Shown piece after piece: positions 11,925 through 21,833 of a stretch of DNA of 64,000 nt. The translations under genes and the position numbers were made by a program. This DNA comes from Roridomyces roridus (lineage: Eukaryota; Basidiomycota; Agaricomycetes; Agaricales; Mycenaceae), in the NCBI GenBank assembly GCA_029378245.1, contig JARKIF010000013.1, positions 124,001-188,000 of the forward strand, read 5' to 3'. The notes under the pieces are model-generated. The model made no database searches, had not been told where the DNA came from, and was given only the letters and a program-made list of their open reading frames with translations. Within the stretch, counting starts at the first letter, position 1; the number at the start of each line of letters is the position of its first letter.

Positions 11925-14306
11925 TCAGTCCTCTTCCTCGACATCCTGTTTCATACGTTCCTTTACGTTGGCTGGTTTGGGAGAAGGTGTCAATTTATCA
12001 CCCTCTGTCAACAAGCCCAGAGCATGAGCTACGTCATTCCAATCCCTGTGAGAGGGAAGGGATTCGCAGAACGGGTAGATAATCGCTTGACGATAATGCT
12101 CGCCAAAGCTGTAGACCCAAACACTGTGGAATTTGCTGGATCTGCTTGCTAATTGTCCGATAGTGTCGATTATTTTGCCTGCAGTAGAGACCGAGATCAC
12201 ATTCGCCTGGATCATCGAAGTCAAGGTCTTGAAGATGTTTTCGAAGATTGCTCCTGGAGCATGCTTCTCACTGTGAACTCCCATACATTTGACGATATAT
12301 TTGTTTGGCTCACCTCTTATCCATCACAAGTAGATCCCGCATATCCACCGCCCGATTGAGAAATGCTGCAATACAGAATAGATATTCAGTGAAACCAGAG
12401 ATGTCCAGCCTTGCTATGTGCTTTGTCCGGTCCAAAAATTGATTTATCTCGCTCGGCCTGTTGAGAAGATCTGGCTCCACCGCGATGTACGCGCGGAGAG
12501 CCCACTTGTTCTCCATGATGTTGTTTGAGCTGAAATCCAGCTCATTTGATCCCGTCAGGACCCGAACAATGTTTGCGACTACGGGGGTATCAAATTGTCG
12601 GTAGTCCGTGCAAGCGAATCGAGTGACTTCGGTCCTCGATAATGCTGCGACAGGATTGGAAACAGCGTCGAGTAGCACATAAGCCAGTCCGCATCGAATG
12701 ACAGAGTCTCCCATTCCGTCTCGTATCCTGTCGAGATGTATGGTCTTTACTGGCCCGTCGTCTATGAGCTGGTAGACAGTTCTGTACTCGAAGAGTCCGA
12801 GTAGGGTGTCTCGCAACCGACCCAGAGCGAGTTCTAGCTTTGAGCTGAGTGGCCACTGCATACCCACGGCCACCTCCGCAGCAGAGCTGATTAGTGAGGG
12901 ATCAGTAGAAGTTTCCAGGACCCAGGAGACAGCAGATGTCTCCGGTGACGCTTTGGGAAAGGACTCCACAAAGCGTGTGGGTGTCGGTGGTTTGTGTCCG
13001 GGAGTGGGAAAAGACTGGGTCGGGGAGGAGATTACGTGTGTCGCTCGTGAAGAGGTGACAGCCACAGAACGCCGCCGCCGCCGCCGAAAAAAGACAAAGG
13101 ACAAAACTCGTCGGAGGGGCATGGGCAGGCGTTGGATAATTCTTGTCGTCAACGGTACTTGTGGGATCACAGGTCCGTTATCAATAATGTGAATTGGGGA
13201 TGCACCTCCCGTCGGTTGTGGGTCAGCGGGGCCAAAGGTGGGCAGCTGTGCTTTCTCGGGCCAACAACGTGTCCAAGCCTGTCCGATGAATCGCAGAAGG
13301 TGCCCAACGTGCAAAGTGTCAAAAACACAGCGCAAAATGTTTTGGAAAAATCCAAAGATGCCATGGATATAGTACAACATCCATTGGATCGGCTCCGGTA
13401 GGCTGCGGATGATTCGTGATATGGTTGAACCCTCCGCCGGTTGTGGGCTAGATGGGCGAACGCGGGGCAGTTGTGGTTGCACCGGCCTCCTGGGCCAACA
13501 ACGTGCCCAAATTCGTCCAATGAATCGCACAAAGTGTCCAGGGACTCCACCTGCAAATTTCATGGTCTTCATCAACCCGGTTGTTGGAATCAGTTTGGCA
13601 ATCCATTTCGCGGGAGGAGTTTGGAAAGGTGAATCGGGGTCAATGACTGCCGATAGCAGCAGAACCAGATAAACCAGACATCCAAATGTTGTGAATGTCA
13701 TGACCAGAATGGCCAGAATCAGGTTGATCTTCCACAAATAAACAGAGAGAGCGGCAGTGAACAGGAGCACTGCAAGTTGGAGGAGCAGGGGAAACAGCTG
13801 TAGGATGGAGTCAAATTTCCATCTCTGACGACCGTCCAGTTTCCGTTGTCGTTCGAGACCACGAGCTGCCATTGTGCCACTGCTGCCGGCGGCAGCGTAG
13901 TACATTAGCCATTGTTTTCCGAGGACCGAGAGCAGAGCAGCCAACAGCGTCGAGCCTAGGCTGACATAGAGCAAACTCTGCGCGACCAGCACAGTCGGGG
14001 GCGTCCCATGAAATTTGATGTCGGGCTGAATTTGAATAATGAAAGCGGAATCGACGGCCGAGAAAAGACCCGCCTGTGTATCAGCAAGTCAGCGAGAGTT
14101 GTGTGAGGAGTTGAATAATACCGCACGAAAATCAGCGACATATCAAGGTCCGTAGCGTACCGTCGATGAAAGTCCTTGTCATGCTCGGTTGCCATTCCGT
14201 TATAATTATTCCAAAAGGTGGTCTTCTTGTCAGTATTTGAAGCCTTGGATTGGAGCCCGTGGATGGCTTGGTAAAGTCTGGCACGATACAGGTCGACCAA
14301 TTCCAT
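11925..14306 (-). CDS. DUF6535-type multi-pass membrane protein
   Basis: Modelled exons are 14306-14127, 14073-12314 and 12270-11925, with introns of 53 and 43 bp; the frames join exactly and give 761 aa. The N-terminal part reads WNNY...DMSLIF, then across intron 1 AGLFSAVDSAFI. It is followed by hydrophobic segments containing SLGSTLLAALLSVLGKQW and two or three further helices. This is the signature of the DUF6535 family, common in mushrooms and of unknown function. A middle segment is internally duplicated: two versions of RFIG..W.RCWP...QLP...PQP...LP.P, DNA about 13160-13400 and 13400-13570. A run of CGC codons near 13070 gives poly-Arg. The C-terminal half is helical and soluble. The true start may lie in an upstream exon (an open frame reaches 14653), so the N-terminus is provisional. 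Confidence 0.8.
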
Positions 14307-15549
14307 ACCATCATTGATACTACGAACCTCTCAGATTGTACCTCCTGCTTTCTCGCCAGCTCGGAGAAGCATGTCTGAAATACGTTGACAAGCCTGAGGT
14401 CCGTCAATTGGCAATTGCTGCCTGATGGAATGAAATGTCCGCCGCACCTATCGTCGACAGATCGAAGTTCCGCATCAGAAGTCATCGCGTGGGTAGGGGG
14501 CAGAATAGTACCACTTGGGTATCCGTGAGCGCCGAGTCTTATATCGTCTCTGAGTGCTGTGCGAGAGAAGCTCGAGAAGCCTTTGTAAACAGCAATCTGT
14601 CCGAAGCTGTCAGTCCCGCCAAAAGCTGTCGAACCCGAATGCTCGGAACTCATTTAGCCCAAGCGGTGTTGCATAAGAACAACATCGCACAGCTTGCTCA
14701 GAAGTGCGCATGTAGATTGGCCGTAGAACTAAAGCTATATTGCTGCGAACAACGGAGTGAGCTCACCATGTAGAAAAAGATGAACGCCGACATACCATCA
14801 ACCTCACCACTCAAGACTGAGCTGCGAACAAGAATGAACTGCCGTCAACCGCACGCACGCCAATGTCGAACAAATGCCACAGCCAACAACATCCGAATCC
14901 TGTGAGACGGATGGACCATTCTTTCACGGGCCAAGCAACCGGCATCAGTCTCGGGAGACCGTGGCGGGCACGCTCGATTGGGCAAACAACGCCTGTAGAG
15001 TGATTTATCAATCGGAATATACAGTGCGGACGGCGAGCTCGCCGAAGTAGCTGGGAGTTCGGGAAAGAAACAGGATCGTCGAGAGCGCTGGGCTAAGGAC
15101 GACAGAGAATCGGACCCAGCCCGAAGATTAAGATCGCCCTGTTGCCCGGAATACTCGCGGTATGGAATAGTAAACGAACAGACCGATGACATGCCCGACA
15201 AGGGCGCAGATGAAGGAGGGACATGGGGTGGGTTTGCGAAGTCGGTACTGGGAGGAAGACGGACGGGTGGAGATTGAAATGATGACAGACGGACACCACA
15301 ACGTCCAAGACGGATGGGTGACTGGGAGGAAACGCGGGGAAGATATGAGTGCAGTGCGAGCAGTTAATCCAATCGAGAGCAGCTGCTGGCTCAGATGGAG
15401 ACCGAGCGATCGATGGAGGATGGACAAGGTCAGCATAGAGCAGAGTCGAATGGACGGGATGAGGGCAATGGAGCAGGATGAGAGGTCCGAAATTCCATTC
15501 GATACAATCGAGATATAGTCCAGCGATATCCGCGTGGAGGGCTCGGCGA
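14307..15549. other. Intergenic stretch between DUF6535 and tropomyosin genes
   Basis: It contains the 5' region of the DUF6535 gene, possibly with an undetected first exon in the open frame 14340-14653, and the 3' flank of the tropomyosin gene. A minus-strand frame at 15128-15436 is hydrophobic at its end but lies where a 3' UTR is expected. I see no supported gene here. Confidence 0.4.
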
Positions 15550-16098
15550 CTAGAGGCCCTCCATCTGCGCCACAAGCTCATCGAGCTCTGCCTTGGCCGT
15601 CTTGTACTTGGTCTCCGTCTCCTACACAAACCGCAGGTCATGAATGCCCGAAGAGCAAGATCCGACAGATATACGCACCTCAGACTTGGCTTCCCACTGA
15701 TCACGCTCCTTCACCGCTACGTGCAACGCCCGTTCCGCCTCCTCCGTGCGCGAGTCCAAGTCACGCACTCTAAACACCACCCCAGGACATCAGGGCCTCA
15801 ATCCGGAAGTCACAAAGGCAGGAACACGCACTTGGCTGACGCATCCTTGAGCTCCTCCTCCCGCTTATCGAGCTGGGCCTCCGCCTGCTCGAGCTTCACG
15901 GTAAGGCTCTTGATGTCATGATCCCGCTCCAGGAGCTGCTGCTCGAGCTGCTTAGCGTGACTCTCGGCCGTCTCTGCACGCGTGGTGGCAGCGTCGACTT
16001 CGTTGCGCAGCTGGACGAGTTTCTGGGGGTAGGAGGTGAAGAGATGGATGAAATACGGGAGGGATAGAGGGACGGACCTCGCGGACGCGGTCGGTCAT
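15550..16098 (-). CDS. TPM1: Tropomyosin (short form)
   Basis: Four exons: 16098-16078, 16022-15832, 15769-15679 and 15621-15550, with introns of 55, 62 and 57 bp. The tiny first exon encodes MTDRVRE, the conserved fungal tropomyosin start, and the last ends in ELDELVAQMEGL, the conserved end. The whole 124-aa chain is a continuous coiled coil rich in Glu, Lys and Ala with heptad hydrophobic positions (KLVQLRNEVDAA, SLTVKLEQAEAQLDK). Tropomyosin polymerises head to tail along formin-made actin cables and controls myosin access. Fission yeast Cdc8 and most fungal forms have about 161 residues, so about 37 residues of the middle are missing here. The reading frame and splice sites are clean, so this could be a genuine short paralog or a missed small exon, most likely in the 62-bp intron region. 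Its start is 327 bp from the divergent glycosyltransferase-like gene. Confidence 0.88.
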
Positions 16099-16425
16099 AG
16101 TGTGCTGGCTGAGGTATGGGGCCGATGAACCTCAGTGGATGTGGCAAGAGGAGAGAGCGACGGGTGGCGGTGCAGCGCGCGGATCATGCGTCACGAGTTG
16201 GAGTCACTTCTTGTTCCCGACCTTCATCTCGGAAGCCTTCTCTTGCACGCAACTCTGTGCGTTGACTTGGTCACTTGCTAGATGTCTCTTTTCGACTGGA
16301 CAATCCAGCGACAGATGTGACGCCCTCTCCTATCCGTTCAAAACCCGAGAAATGTCAATCAAGGCTTATTCCTGTCCGAGATTTATTGCCCGCAACGAGC
16401 GACCTAAATCCCCTCCGACGTCGAC

Positions 16426-17712
16426 ATGCCCCACGACCACTGTACTCTTCCGACTATCTGCACTCCAAGCTCGACCGCCTCGAAACGCAAGAAACCGCGG
16501 TTATGGATGCTCATCGCGGCACTGGCAGCACTCTTGTTGATTGGATTGGCCGGATTCGGCCGTGGGAGGTGGTCCGCAGCGCAAGAGGGCATGCTCTCAA
16601 GCTTCCGACCCCCAGCGGTAGGAATCGACGAGATTGCACCGAAGCCTGAGCGGATCTTTCTTCGAGCCGGGGATGTAGGGATAGAAGGCCTCGGTGTCAG
16701 TTTCTTTTCATGCACGATTCAACGAGAACTAAATGCACCCATAGTCCACGCTGCAACATTTCAAGCACAGCATCGTCTTCTCGAACGCCCTCCAATCGAC
16801 GTTGTTGTTTGCCGCCAACGACGGATGGTCCCTGCGCCCGTACTCGACTTCGGTCATTTATAACGGACGGAGAAACTTCAGCGTCGACGCGTCCCGCGCG
16901 TGTCGGATTCAAGCATACATCCATCATGACGAACGGGAGGGTCTTGTGCGGGGTTTGTGTCAAGGAGATGTGTGGGCGATAGAGAGGATCGATCGAATCA
17001 AGGAGGATATGGATGCTTGTACGAGCATTTTGGACACGGAAGACCACGAGGTAAGTCCACGTTAAACTGTTTGAACTTTACTCGAGAAATCAGACCATAA
17101 ACGACCTCAACGGCTGTACAATGGGCTGGGTGCGCGAGCGTTTAGCGCCGTCAACCCCTTACGCGCCGCTCACAGCCCCAATCAGCCGACCCATAAGCGT
17201 AGGCATCCACATCCGGTGGGGCGACACAGGATCGACCGATCCAGACGAGGACATCGCCGCCCACAACTTCTACGGCTCGTGGTCCCTGCCCAACATTGTC
17301 CGCGTGCTCGCAGACTTGCACAGCTACGTACACCCGCATGGAATAACGCTCACCATCGCGATGCAGAACGCGGACCCTCGAGTACTCGCGTACATCAACG
17401 AGCCGGCCTATACGCTCCTCGATCCTGGTGATTCGTTCAAGGATCTGCAAGAATTGAGCCAAAGTGATCTGCTGCTACTCGGGGAGTCGTCGTACGGCGT
17501 CTTGGCGCATTTGATTGCGCCGCCTGGCCTGACGATTGTGGAGGGTGGTGCATTGTGAGTGTCCGTTGTTTGGATTGTCCAGGTTCTGATTGGGGTTTGG
17601 CTACAGTCAGAAGTTTAGCAATACGAGCGGATTCGGGAGACATGTCGTGTACCTGGACGAGTATACGCCGGCGAGTCTGGATTTGGTGGTGGGAAAAATT
17701 CGAGACGATTGA
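16426..17712 (+). CDS. Type II membrane glycosyltransferase-like protein
   Basis: Four exons: 16426-16695, 16745-17050, 17094-17554 and 17607-17712, with introns of 49, 43 and 52 bp; 380 aa. A basic cytoplasmic N-terminus (KRKKPR) precedes one membrane anchor (LWMLIAALAALLLIGLAGFG, about residues 28-47), the layout of Golgi or ER lumenal enzymes. The lumenal part has HSIVFSNALQSTLLFAANDGW and, near residue 220, VGIHIRWGDTGS. HIRxGD-type motifs bind the sugar nucleotide in fucosyltransferases of the GT11/GT23/GT65-68 fold group, so a nucleotide-sugar glycosyltransferase, perhaps fucosyl, is the best guess. Acceptor and pathway are unknown. A downstream ESSYGVLAHLIAPPGLTIVEGG segment resembles the donor-site loop of such enzymes. 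It shares a short bidirectional promoter region with tropomyosin. Confidence 0.7.
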
Positions 17713-17933
17713 AAGGCGCTTCTCGGGCGCTTGAATGATACATTTGTTATTGATGAATGCTGCACGGAGCATGACAGAATTCCGTGAGACGCCGGTGAAC
17801 ATTTTGTATGTCGCTCAAACAGCTGGGATATGCCTGGGAGCGACAGCGAGTGTGGTTCGCAAACATTCTCCTAGTTTCTTTAGTTGAGGTTGCATTATTC
17901 TGGGTGCCAGAGCTAAGCGCGCGTACCGACTTG

Positions 17934-17940
17934 TATAAAA
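17934..17940 (+). promoter_or_regulatory. TATA box (TATAAAA)
   Basis: A consensus TATAAAA lies 115 bp upstream of the ATG at 18049 and fits as core promoter of the small single-exon gene. The minus-strand secreted-protein gene at 63 kb has a TATAAA at nearly the same distance (116 bp). Confidence 0.6.
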
Positions 17941-18048
17941 GGAGGAGCATTCGGAGCGAAACGACCAAGACATCTCAAAGTCTGCGGTATTAACACAGTC
18001 AGTCATCCTTTCCAAATCCCCAAGAAATCCACTCACCCAATCGCAGAC

Positions 18049-18435
18049 ATGACATACACCAAAGGTATCGCCCCAATCGTCACCGTCTCCGGGCCTGGCA
18101 ACCTCCACCACCTTTCTTACGCCTCCAACGCCGGCATTGAGAACGTCGTCGGCATCATCCCCACCACCAACGAGGGCATAACTAACTTCCTCCTCGGGTT
18201 CTCCTACACCTGGACCGGATACGCGTTTTACTGGGATGGTGCCGGGCCTGCGTATTGGCGCCTTGCGAATGATACGTTCTTGAGGGAGCCCGTGGGCACG
18301 AGTTGGTCGAGTGCGACTGGGGTCCCGTGGGGTACGGAGATTGAGTTGAATATCAATGTGGAGGCGCAGTTGACGGGAGCGGCGAATAGGGATGATGAGG
18401 TTACGGTTTTCATTATTCCGGATGACTTGGATTAG
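18049..18435 (+). CDS. Small intronless protein of unknown family
   Basis: A 128-aa frame starting MTYTKGIAPIVTVSGPG and ending IIPDDLD. It has no signal peptide or membrane segment. It is rich in aromatic residues and Gly/Asn (FSYTWTGYAFYWDGAGPAYW), with a beta-strand-like pattern and an acidic end (ANRDDEVTVFIIPDD). The compact size, cytosolic character and strong TATA-type promoter recall abundant small fruit-body proteins such as lectins. I do not recognise the fold and make no functional claim. Codon use favours C or G in the third position, as in neighbouring genes, which supports a real gene. Confidence 0.6.
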   Translation: MTYTKGIAPIVTVSGPGNLHHLSYASNAGIENVVGIIPTTNEGITNFLLGFSYTWTGYAFYWDGAGPAYWRLANDTFLREPVGTSWSSATGVPWGTEIELNINVEAQLTGAANRDDEVTVFIIPDDLD

Positions 18436-19664
18436 ATGTCGGGCTCGGTGTCTCGATATAAATTTATGGGCGACGTTTCGGGGAAGCGAGGGAAAAAATA
18501 CACGTTTACGCTGCGATTCCGATTCACAATAGCTGCTCGCTTGCGTTCTCCTCGATGTGCCACTGCAAGGATAGAGTAGATTAGTGGATCGCCATTGAGC
18601 AAGAACGCACAAAAACGCACGATCGACAGATCGACAGACCCCGACCTCGACCTCACTGGAACAAAGGAGGAGTGTTGTTGGCATCGGCAATCACAATGCT
18701 TGGTCTGTTCGGCTGTTCGGCAACGGTGAGTCATGATGAAAAATCTTGAAAGATCTTGTCCTCTCCCAGTGCCCACTCCACTGCGTGCCTGACTGTCGGT
18801 ACAGTCCCGGAATACATGAAACTTCAAGAGTCTATACTTTTGGCTCTCATCGTTGAGGTTGGGGCTGAGGCTTCTCGTGCAGTCACTTTGGTCCTCGACG
18901 CCTTTTCTCTCAAGAACTCTGCTTCACCGCCCAAGCCCAATGGACTATCTGCTCGACCCATCTCGGAGTTTGTCGCTAAATCCGCACGGTTAACCAATCC
19001 CTTGGGCCGGCTCTTTTTGCTCGGAGTAAATTCGGCGCACTGTGAACCGCTCTGGATCGCTGATCTTCGTTGTTATTCGGCATCCCAACGTGAAAAAATC
19101 CAAAAGAACAAAAATTAAGCAGTCCGAATGCGGGCAGTGGGATTCGAACCTAGGCCTAGGCGGCTGCTTCACAAGGCCTTGGCAGCTGTGTGTCAACCTA
19201 CGCCCGCTGTGGTTGTTGGACGTGCGACTTCAATTATAATTCCACCGAGCCACCTATTCACCACCGGCGAACAGAAAAGGAAGACGGAGTAAAGGCAGGA
19301 TATAGTAAGGACCTCAAATCCACGCTGGCCCTGGGATTCGAACCCAGTAAATTCTGATCAAAAGTTGGGTCCGACTCGACTTCAGCCCCTCATCTGTGGT
19401 GGTTTTGGAATAGTTTTCTGGTTCGTGAATAAAACGCTGGACGCTGGTATTCGAGCTGACACTTCCTGTCTCACGCCCAACTCTCGCAGCACGCCAACCC
19501 CTCCGCTTCCCATCCTTTCTTCCAGCCTGTCAAATCCCAGAGCTAGCCGTACCCGCCAGCTCTTTCGAATCCAGATGTTTAATAATTCTTCAATGACTGA
19601 CCAGCACCGACGCTCGTAGTGACAAGCGGAAACTCTAATTCATTGACTGCGACATCATACATAA
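18436..19664. other. Intergenic stretch with two tRNA-like remnants
   Basis: No protein-coding gene is supported. Two minus-strand segments carry an exact Pol III B-box (GGTTCGAATCC), at 19140-19150 and 19334-19344. The second has a perfect T-arm (CTGGG TTCGAAT CCCAG) but no matching 5' acceptor half. Confidence 0.45.
19129..19207 (-). other. tRNA-like sequence, probably a tRNA pseudogene
   Basis: Read on the minus strand, the first seven bases GCGGGCG pair with the 3' TGCCCGC (six Watson-Crick pairs and one G-T), followed by A as discriminator. A GCTGC/GCAGC anticodon-type stem encloses a 14-nt loop that contains TTGTGAA, which would give a His GTG anticodon if about seven bases were intron. 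The T-loop TTCGAAT is exact. Against a functional tRNA: the D arm is too short and the T stem has two mismatches. It is either a decayed tRNA gene or a tRNA-derived repeat. Confidence 0.35.
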
Positions 19665-21833
19665 TTACACCTGCTCGTCGGCCAAGATGAGCTCAAGGGC
19701 TTTTTGGGATCTGGGCTCAATGGAGCACTTAAAGTGCGACGGGTGGCTGATTGTCCCCGAGGTAACGTCGAGGTCGATGTGCGAGTACTTGGGATGGCGT
19801 CCAATTTTGAAGACAGCCAAAGACATTGCCGCCGTCATCCACACGCTCGCGTCGGCGAGGACTCGACCCGGGCAGATCCTGCCATGGTTGTTGGTTGTTA
19901 GTCGAGTTCGGCGGGGCGTGATGAATGCTTACCTTCTGCCGAAACCAAACATGAGGTCTCGAGGGTCCATCTCGGGCTGCTTACCCTCCTTGGCAATGAA
20001 TCGTTCGGGGTCGAACGTCCAGGGGTTGCTGTACACGCGCGGGTCGTGGGTCATTTTCCAGATGTTGGTCAAAACCTTTTGAAACCAGATTCGGCGTCGA
20101 ATTCGACACCGTTGGAGAAAATGAGCATACCAAGCTTCCCTTGGGAAGGAAATATCCGTTGTGAACATCGTCCGCAACCAACCTGTGAGGCATGCCTATA
20201 ACGATTAATGTTTTCTCTCAGCAGTCGAAAAAATAGTGGAATACCTGTAGGACCGACAGTATGCCATCTGTGAACCTCCATCGCCAACGCAGCGGTGTAC
20301 GGCAAGAGCTCCTTGTCGGCAAATCCTGGCAGCCGGTGGCTGCCCACAACAGCGTCGATTTCCGCCTGAGCTTTAGCCTGGCACTCGGGGAACAACACCA
20401 TCGCCTTGAAGAACGCGTAAATCGCTGAAACAGTCTCTCAGGCCTTGAGTTGTCTGATTAAATTCTCAAGAAGTGTAGCCATACCGTGTCGGCACCAACT
20501 GCGTGGGATAGGTGAAATCTCGATCAGATTGAACAGTACTCGTACGCACCGGAATGCAGAGACGCGGCAAGCCATTTAACGTCGAACTCCTCCCGGACAT
20601 CGAGGGTCTTCCCATCAAGGAGCGCGGACAGAAGAGAGTGTTGAGCAGTGCCATTGGCCTCGAGATCAAAATGAGCATCCCTTGCCAGTGCTAAGACTCG
20701 GCGACACACCAATTCTTGTTTGACAACCTCGAAGGGCTCATCCGTCATGCGCATGAGAGTTTGCTTGTAGAATTTTGCCGTGTGCTGGAATCCAGCACCA
20801 GGGAACCACGAAGGAACATAGCGTACTTGAGAGATGAACTTATCCACGGCATTCACGGCGAGTCTGAGATATTACGTACGTAGTGGGATCGAGTTGACGA
20901 GGAAGAGCCCGGGCGCAGTCGCTTGACCAAACTGCTCCATGGCGGTATTTGCGAGCGTCACGAAAGCATCTGCGCCTTCGTCCTTGACCCTGTACCCGTG
21001 AGATATACGTAAAATAATAGCGCCCGCGGTTCTGAACTGTTCCAGCAGCAGAATAGAATAGCGGGAAGGGCAACTGACTTCACGATGTGATCTTGAAAGT
21101 CGTCGGGGGTTTTGTCTACCCGCTTCAAGAAACGATGACTTTCGATTTCCACGAGTGGTTCAAAGCTGGCCATGCTGGTCCTGCTGCCAAAGAGAGAATG
21201 CGCAAGGCGGCGGAAGTTGCGGAAGCGATCGCCGTATGGCATGAGAACGAGGGTATTCTTCCAGCCGATCATCTCCCCAGCCAAAGGCTGGAGAACCGCC
21301 GGGTCAATCAAAGGGGACATGAAAGTCAACATAGGATGCGTACAATGACAGGTCTGTCCGAATAAATCGAGCCCTTCTTGTCTAGCTGGGAGTCATCCGT
21401 GTGAATTATTTTGTGTTCAATTCAGGTTCATGGACACGACCTACGAGGTCAAATGCGATTTTGGCGGAGTTGATAATGGTGATCTGCTGTCCAAGAATAT
21501 TAACAGAGCACATGTCACCTATACACACACAACAGTGGGACGGGCAGATGAAAAGGGCGGTGACCACATACCATATTTGTCACCCCAATCAGCATATTTG
21601 ATCCACGCCCTAGCAGTTGAGGTCAGAAGTGGTGCGTGAGAGAAGATGACAAAAAAATGACTTGAAGTAGGGCATGTCCAGCAGATTCCCGACGAAGGGA
21701 GTCCCATAGGGCCCGGAGGACGAGGTGCTGTAGCGCGGCGTGTTGCGACTTTGTAGAGAAGTGCGATGGCACATGTCGCGAGGGATATATCGATCCAAGA
21801 AAGAGGCATTTGTGAGCGGTGAACATCGACCAC
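19665..21833 (-). CDS. Cytochrome P450, CYP5144-like, with a frameshift near the N-terminus
   Basis: Many short exons on the minus strand. In order: a membrane anchor (ISLATCAIALLY), the Pro-rich hinge (PRPPGPMGLP), an exon with KYADWGDKYG, GEMIGWKNTLVLMPYGDRFRNFRR (C-helix region), an exon containing FDLEANGTAQHSLLSALL, the I-helix rebuilt across introns as SVGADT-TVSAIYAFFKAM, the ExxR-region exon, and the heme loop FGFGRRICPGRVLAD formed across the last intron. The end is ILADEQV, stop at 19665. It would be an ER-bound haem monooxygenase. Odd point: after GLP, one base is missing before FVGNLLDMP, and the next intron phase near a run of seven T also does not fit cleanly. So the gene is either recently inactivated or the assembly has an indel there. 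It faces away from the adenylate-forming reductase gene. Confidence 0.85.

Noticed and set aside
19320..19400. Second minus-strand tRNA candidate
   Set aside because: The T-arm is perfect, but no GCTGGCC acceptor half occurs upstream within a reasonable distance.
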